Assembly: GCA_903886165.1 (NCBI GenBank)
Contig: CAISLL010000151.1
Coordinates: forward strand, 1-15,986
DNA from: an uncultured beta proteobacterium
GTDB lineage: Bacteria > Pseudomonadota > Gammaproteobacteria > Burkholderiales > Burkholderiaceae_C
Reading direction: 5' to 3'
Length of the DNA stretch: 15,986 nucleotides
Each line of letters begins with the position of its first letter. Positions within the stretch are counted from its first letter, which is position 1. The notes beneath the pieces are model-generated. The model was not told the DNA's origin and did not search any database. It saw nothing but the letters and a program-made list of their open reading frames with translations. Below are positions 13,422 through 15,986 of this stretch, piece by piece. The position numbers and the translations under genes are program-made.

Positions 13422-13973
13422 CTACGGGGCCCGCTGCAATTGCCGCGCTTCACCGGACATCAGCTGTGACATCAACACAGCAATGGCCGCCAGCGCCATG
13501 GCCCACAAAGCCACGCCGCTCCAAAACGTGACCGATTGACCCAGAAAGGTCCAAGTCACCATACCGCACATGGCGCGGGGTTCGAACACCTCTGGCAACC
13601 AGGTGTCCAGCGGCATCCATTCCGGGAACCCCTTGAACCGTTTGCAACTGGCTTCGCCACCTTCACTGACGATCCGCTCCAGCTCCAACAACAAAGTGAC
13701 ACGGTACAAACTCCAGCCCAAGGCACCCACCCAGGCGACCAACCCAATAAGACGCATGACCAGATACCTAGGGGCAATTGCGCCAATCAAACCCGCCACA
13801 GCGATGCCAAGAACGCCGGTGCGGATGTAAATGCATTCGTTGCAGGGTTCGACCTGCAAGACATGTTGCAAAAAGAGGGCGCCCCCGTCCAGGGCCAGGG
13901 CAACGAAGCTCAATAGCAGCCAGAAGCCGCGCTTTGACGATTGGGTTTGAATGGTTTTCAGCAGATTTTTCAT
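13422..13973 (-). CDS. dsbB: Disulfide bond formation protein DsbB
   Basis: DsbB is an inner-membrane quinone reductase that reoxidises DsbA. The 183-residue protein has four hydrophobic segments (around residues 17-38, 53-67, 70-95 and 147-170). The periplasmic redox pairs are placed as in E. coli: Cys44-x-x-Cys47 in the first loop (EPCNECIYIR) and Cys110 with Cys136 in the second (ASCKRF to RAMCG). The family's WxLxR-like WSLYR precedes the second loop. It is a housekeeping-type gene, separated by about 200 bases from the SIR2-like gene upstream and 103 bases from the secreted-protein gene downstream. Both gaps lack clear regulatory signals. Confidence 0.93.
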   Translation of the reverse strand: MKNLLKTIQTQSSKRGFWLLLSFVALALDGGALFLQHVLQVEPCNECIYIRTGVLGIAVAGLIGAIAPRYLVMRLIGLVAWVGALGWSLYRVTLLLELERIVSEGGEASCKRFKGFPEWMPLDTWLPEVFEPRAMCGMVTWTFLGQSVTFWSGVALWAMALAAIAVLMSQLMSGEARQLQRAP

Positions 13974-14055
13974 TTAAGTCAGTGCAAAGACACCAAAACA
14001 GTGCCCGGACTTGACTCCAAATTGGCGCCAAGGTTGCATATTTTTGCCACCGATT

Positions 14056-14085
14056 GTCACCCGGGTTGACTGCGGCACGGGTGTC
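14056..14085. other. Possible hairpin in the SIR2-dsbB gap
   Basis: GTCACCCG at 14056-14063 and CGGGTGTC at 14078-14085 pair at seven of eight positions around a 14-base loop. With no T-tract it is not a convincing terminator. Nothing else is seen in 13974-14176. Confidence 0.2.
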
Positions 14086-14176
14086 AGCAGCGTCCCCCGC
14101 TGCAACGCCTGTCCTCGGCGCCAAAAAAATCGCGCCTCCCGGGTGCCGTTCAATGCGCCGGACAAGCGGGCCTGAT

Positions 14177-15016
14177 TCAGACCACCAGCGCTGGCTGCAG
14201 GGCAGCTGTCAAGGCAGTGGCAAACAGGGCCAGCGGCATATCGATGCGGGTGATGTTTTGTTCAGCCAGGAAGCGCGTTTCCATGCGGGTCGGCTCGTTG
14301 GGCAGCACCGCCCAGTGGCGCTCGCTGGAGCGTTTCATGATCTGGCGCGCAAAACAACGGGTCAGTTGGTCGTCAAACCGGCAGCCTAGAAACAAAAAGT
14401 GGCGGTCAGTGCGCCAGGCCTGCACGGCAGCCGGAATGGGTGTCTGAATGTCTATTTCAGTCAGCACTTCCACAAAGTCACTGTCTGACACCAGGTAGTT
14501 GCCCGCCGGGCCGTGGCTGCCCAGGGGTTTGTAGAGCATGCGACCCGGGTCGGTGGACAACTCTGCCAAGGCTGTGCCATCGGCAGCATAGGCACCCGTC
14601 CACTGCCCGAAATGCTCGGACTGCGACAGACCCTGCACCTGTACCCAGCGGTCCGCCGTCTGCGCCAGACCGGCGGCAAAGGTGTCGTCATACCAGGTGT
14701 CCACCCACAGGCCGGCACCGCTGGAGGCCAGAGCCAGGTGCAGGGCGCTGGGTGTGGGCGTGGTGGCAAAAGCTTCGTTCATCAGGTGAACCACCGACTT
14801 TCGGTGTTTGAAGTTCTCGATGAACTGCGCCGCCTGGGTCAGGCGCTTGCGGATCTTGTGCGGCACGCTGACCTTGGCCGTCATGTGCTCGGCCAGTGCC
14901 GTGGGTGTACCCGGCACCTTGGTGTCACTGCACAGTGACAGCATGTCAGGCCCCAGATAGGGAATGACCGCGCCCGTGCCAAGGCTGCGGGCTATGTCGT
15001 GAATCAGGTCGGTCAT
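14177..15016 (-). CDS. SIR2-like domain protein of the nif region
   Basis: A 279-residue protein with features of the SIR2-like (SIR2_2) fold. GAVIPYLGPDMLSL at 15-28 stands where the NAD-binding GAG loop lies. YKPLGSHG at 162-169, followed by YLVSDSDF at 174-181, resembles the 'KLHG ... DY' block carrying the catalytic His. FLFLGCRFDDQL at 207-218 matches the C-terminal 'GYS/DD' element. The glycine loop reads G-P-D rather than G-A-G, and the His is shifted, so NAD hydrolysis or deacylation is uncertain. From memory, proteins like this occur in several proteobacterial nif clusters, without known function. It lies 43 bases downstream of an 86-residue gene in the nifS-nifT transcript. Possible roles are NAD+ binding, deacylation of Nif proteins, or sensing. 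Confidence 0.62.
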   Translation of the reverse strand: MTDLIHDIARSLGTGAVIPYLGPDMLSLCSDTKVPGTPTALAEHMTAKVSVPHKIRKRLTQAAQFIENFKHRKSVVHLMNEAFATTPTPSALHLALASSGAGLWVDTWYDDTFAAGLAQTADRWVQVQGLSQSEHFGQWTGAYAADGTALAELSTDPGRMLYKPLGSHGPAGNYLVSDSDFVEVLTEIDIQTPIPAAVQAWRTDRHFLFLGCRFDDQLTRCFARQIMKRSSERHWAVLPNEPTRMETRFLAEQNITRIDMPLALFATALTAALQPALVV

Positions 15017-15059
15017 GGTTTTTTCTCAAAATTGAAGGGCGGCCCCAGCTTCAGGCTGG

Positions 15060-15320
15060 CTAGTCTTGCGTCAGGATCATGGCTGTGGCCAATTCCGGTT
15101 GCTGGGTGAGGGACACGCACAAACCACTGGACGTGGCCAGGTAAATGCGGCGTGAACCGAGTTGCAGGGCGGGCGTCTCGTCGCGCATGTCGATGGCATC
15201 CACCACCATCACACGCATGGCGGGATCACGCGCACGCCAGGTGGCAGCCGCTTCAAGCACCGATGCCGCAGCAGCCACCACGTCACCGGCATCACGCAGA
15301 TCGTCGGGAGTGATGGCCAT
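15060..15320 (-). CDS. Unrecognised 86-residue protein in the nif operon
   Basis: A small soluble protein with an alanine-rich helical first half (DAGDVVAAAASVLEAAATW), then beta-like MRVMVVDAIDMRDE and RRIYLATSSGLCVSL, and one cysteine. I know no named family. Its ATG comes two bases after the nifT stop, so translation is coupled to nifT, and the SIR2-like gene follows after 43 bases. The tight spacing makes a real gene likely despite the short length, and suggests a partner or accessory of the SIR2-like protein or of nitrogenase maturation. Confidence 0.7.
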   Translation of the reverse strand: MAITPDDLRDAGDVVAAAASVLEAAATWRARDPAMRVMVVDAIDMRDETPALQLGSRRIYLATSSGLCVSLTQQPELATAMILTQD

Positions 15321-15322
15321 GC

Positions 15323-15550
15323 TCAGTCTTCTGCGTCCGCTGTCAGCGCCAGGCGTCGAGCTTCCACGGTGATGGGCAGCGGTGTGTCAAGAGGCATGGC
15401 CGGCAGGTCAAACTGCCAGCCGTTGCCCAAGGTGACAATGCCGCCCCACATGTCCGGGTTGGCCATGGCAATGATGGGTTCCTCCAGATCTTTTTTGGGC
15501 ACATAGCCCGTCAGCACACCTTTGCTGTCCTTGCGAATCATGAGTTTCAT
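15323..15550 (-). CDS. nifT: NifT/FixU family protein
   Basis: A 75-residue protein with the NifT/FixU pattern: MKLMIRKDSKGVLTGYVPKKDLEEPI at the start (in part KLMIRKDSKGVLTGYVPKKD), then WGGIVTLGNGWQFDLP and LPITVEARRL. NifT is found beside nifHDK or nifS-type genes in most proteobacterial diazotrophs; mutants have little phenotype and its role is unclear. An AGGAG eight bases before the ATG fixes the start. It lies 30 bases after nifS and is followed at once by the 86-residue gene. Confidence 0.92.
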   Translation of the reverse strand: MKLMIRKDSKGVLTGYVPKKDLEEPIIAMANPDMWGGIVTLGNGWQFDLPAMPLDTPLPITVEARRLALTADAED

Positions 15551-15580
15551 TGTTGGCTCCTGGTAGGGGTAAATAGGGTT

Positions 15581-15986
15581 TCAAAAAGTCGCTTTAAGGA
15601 GCAGTGATTCGCGCTGCGCCGGGCCGCCCCAAGCAAGCGAGTGCCCCCTTGGGGGCAGCGAAGTACACGCAGTGACGAGCGTGGGGGCCGACTTCTTTTC
15701 TTCTCGCAGCAGCGGTTCCAGCAGCGGTGGCAATTTGTTCAGCAGGCTGGTCACCTCTTCCAGCGTGGTGCTTCGTCCCAGCGAAAACCGCACGGCTGCC
15801 AGTGCCTCTTCTACGGGAACGCCCATCGCGGTCAGCACATGCGAGGGCTCGCTACCACCCGATGAGCAGGCAGCACCGCTGGAGGCGGCCACCCCCAGGC
15901 GGTCCAGCCGCTGCAGCACCACATCCACCGAAAGTTGACCAAAGCGCAGGTAACTGGTGGCGGGCAAGCGTGGCACCTGCTGGCAC
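15581..15986 (-). CDS. nifS: Cysteine desulfurase NifS, 3' end
   Basis: NifS removes sulfur from cysteine to supply Fe-S clusters for nitrogenase. Only the C-terminal part is here; the 5' end lies beyond the right edge. The active-site loop ASSGAACSSGGSEPSHVL contains the catalytic Cys (ASSGAAC), followed by AMGVPVEEALAAVRFSLGR, which identifies the NifS/IscS family, and the nif context favours NifS. The last 36 residues (from SAPTLVTACTSLPPRG to the stop) are not NifS-like. They are encoded by the dispersed repeat at 15611-15690 and a few bases beyond it, so the original stop seems to have been lost or overrun. Confidence 0.88.
   Translation of the reverse strand, partial: CQQVPRLPATSYLRFGQLSVDVVLQRLDRLGVAASSGAACSSGGSEPSHVLTAMGVPVEEALAAVRFSLGRSTTLEEVTSLLNKLPPLLEPLLREEKKSAPTLVTACTSLPPRGHSLAWGGPAQRESLLLKATF
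15611..15690. repeat. Dispersed Comamonadaceae-type intergenic repeat with hairpin
   Basis: The segment contains an inverted repeat TGCCCCC-TT-GGGGGCA (15642-15657), flanked by GCCCCAAGCAAGCGAG on the left and CACGCAGTGACGAGCG on the right. From memory, near-identical strings recur in intergenic regions of Comamonadaceae genomes. Here it is inside the nifS reading frame, not after it. It could also act as a terminator or mRNA-stabilising hairpin between nifS and nifT. Confidence 0.6.

Overview
The window looks like a nitrogen-fixation (nif) region of a high-GC betaproteobacterium, most probably a Comamonadaceae member close to Rhodoferax/Polaromonas. This rests on recognisable nif, dra and mod genes, betaproteobacterial-style protein sequences, and a dispersed repeat near 15.65 kb of a type I remember from Comamonadaceae genomes. 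No search was run, so all family assignments come from reading motifs and recalling families.

Left block (1-3012, + strand). The 3' end of an unrecognised gene is followed by a hairpin-rich 133-base gap. Then comes a compact operon for post-translational control of nitrogenase: draT (ADP-ribosylates dinitrogenase reductase), draG (removes the group), an ArsC-like nitrogenase-associated protein (NifO type) and a small FmdB-type zinc ribbon. Middle block (3061-8879). It holds a degraded toxin-antitoxin pair (AbrB-like antitoxin, PIN toxin with an internal stop) and an NAD-type isocitrate dehydrogenase gene (idh). A metabolic cassette follows: a divergent LysR regulator, a DUF1185 'amino acid synthesis' protein, an EthD-like protein and a class III aminotransferase. 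The cassette ends in a scar in which a multiply frameshifted zinc-ribbon ORF remnant is joined to a second, 177-bp copy of the idh 3' region (about 91.5% identical to the intact gene). The middle block therefore looks inserted or rearranged inside a nif region.

Right block (8880-12729, + strand). A NifA-type upstream activator sequence and a sigma-54 -24/-12 promoter precede nifX-like, nifQ, modA, modB and modC, a tightly spaced series that would make molybdate uptake and Mo delivery to FeMo-co one nitrogen-regulated unit. It ends in a hairpin terminator.

Far right (12845-15986, - strand). A small secreted Asp/Gly-repeat protein and dsbB lie downstream of a leftward nif operon: nifS (3' end only, with a 36-residue tail encoded by the dispersed repeat), nifT, an unrecognised 86-residue protein and a SIR2-like protein. 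The SIR2-like protein is the most intriguing gene, because it places a second possible NAD-using protein in the same nif region as DraT.
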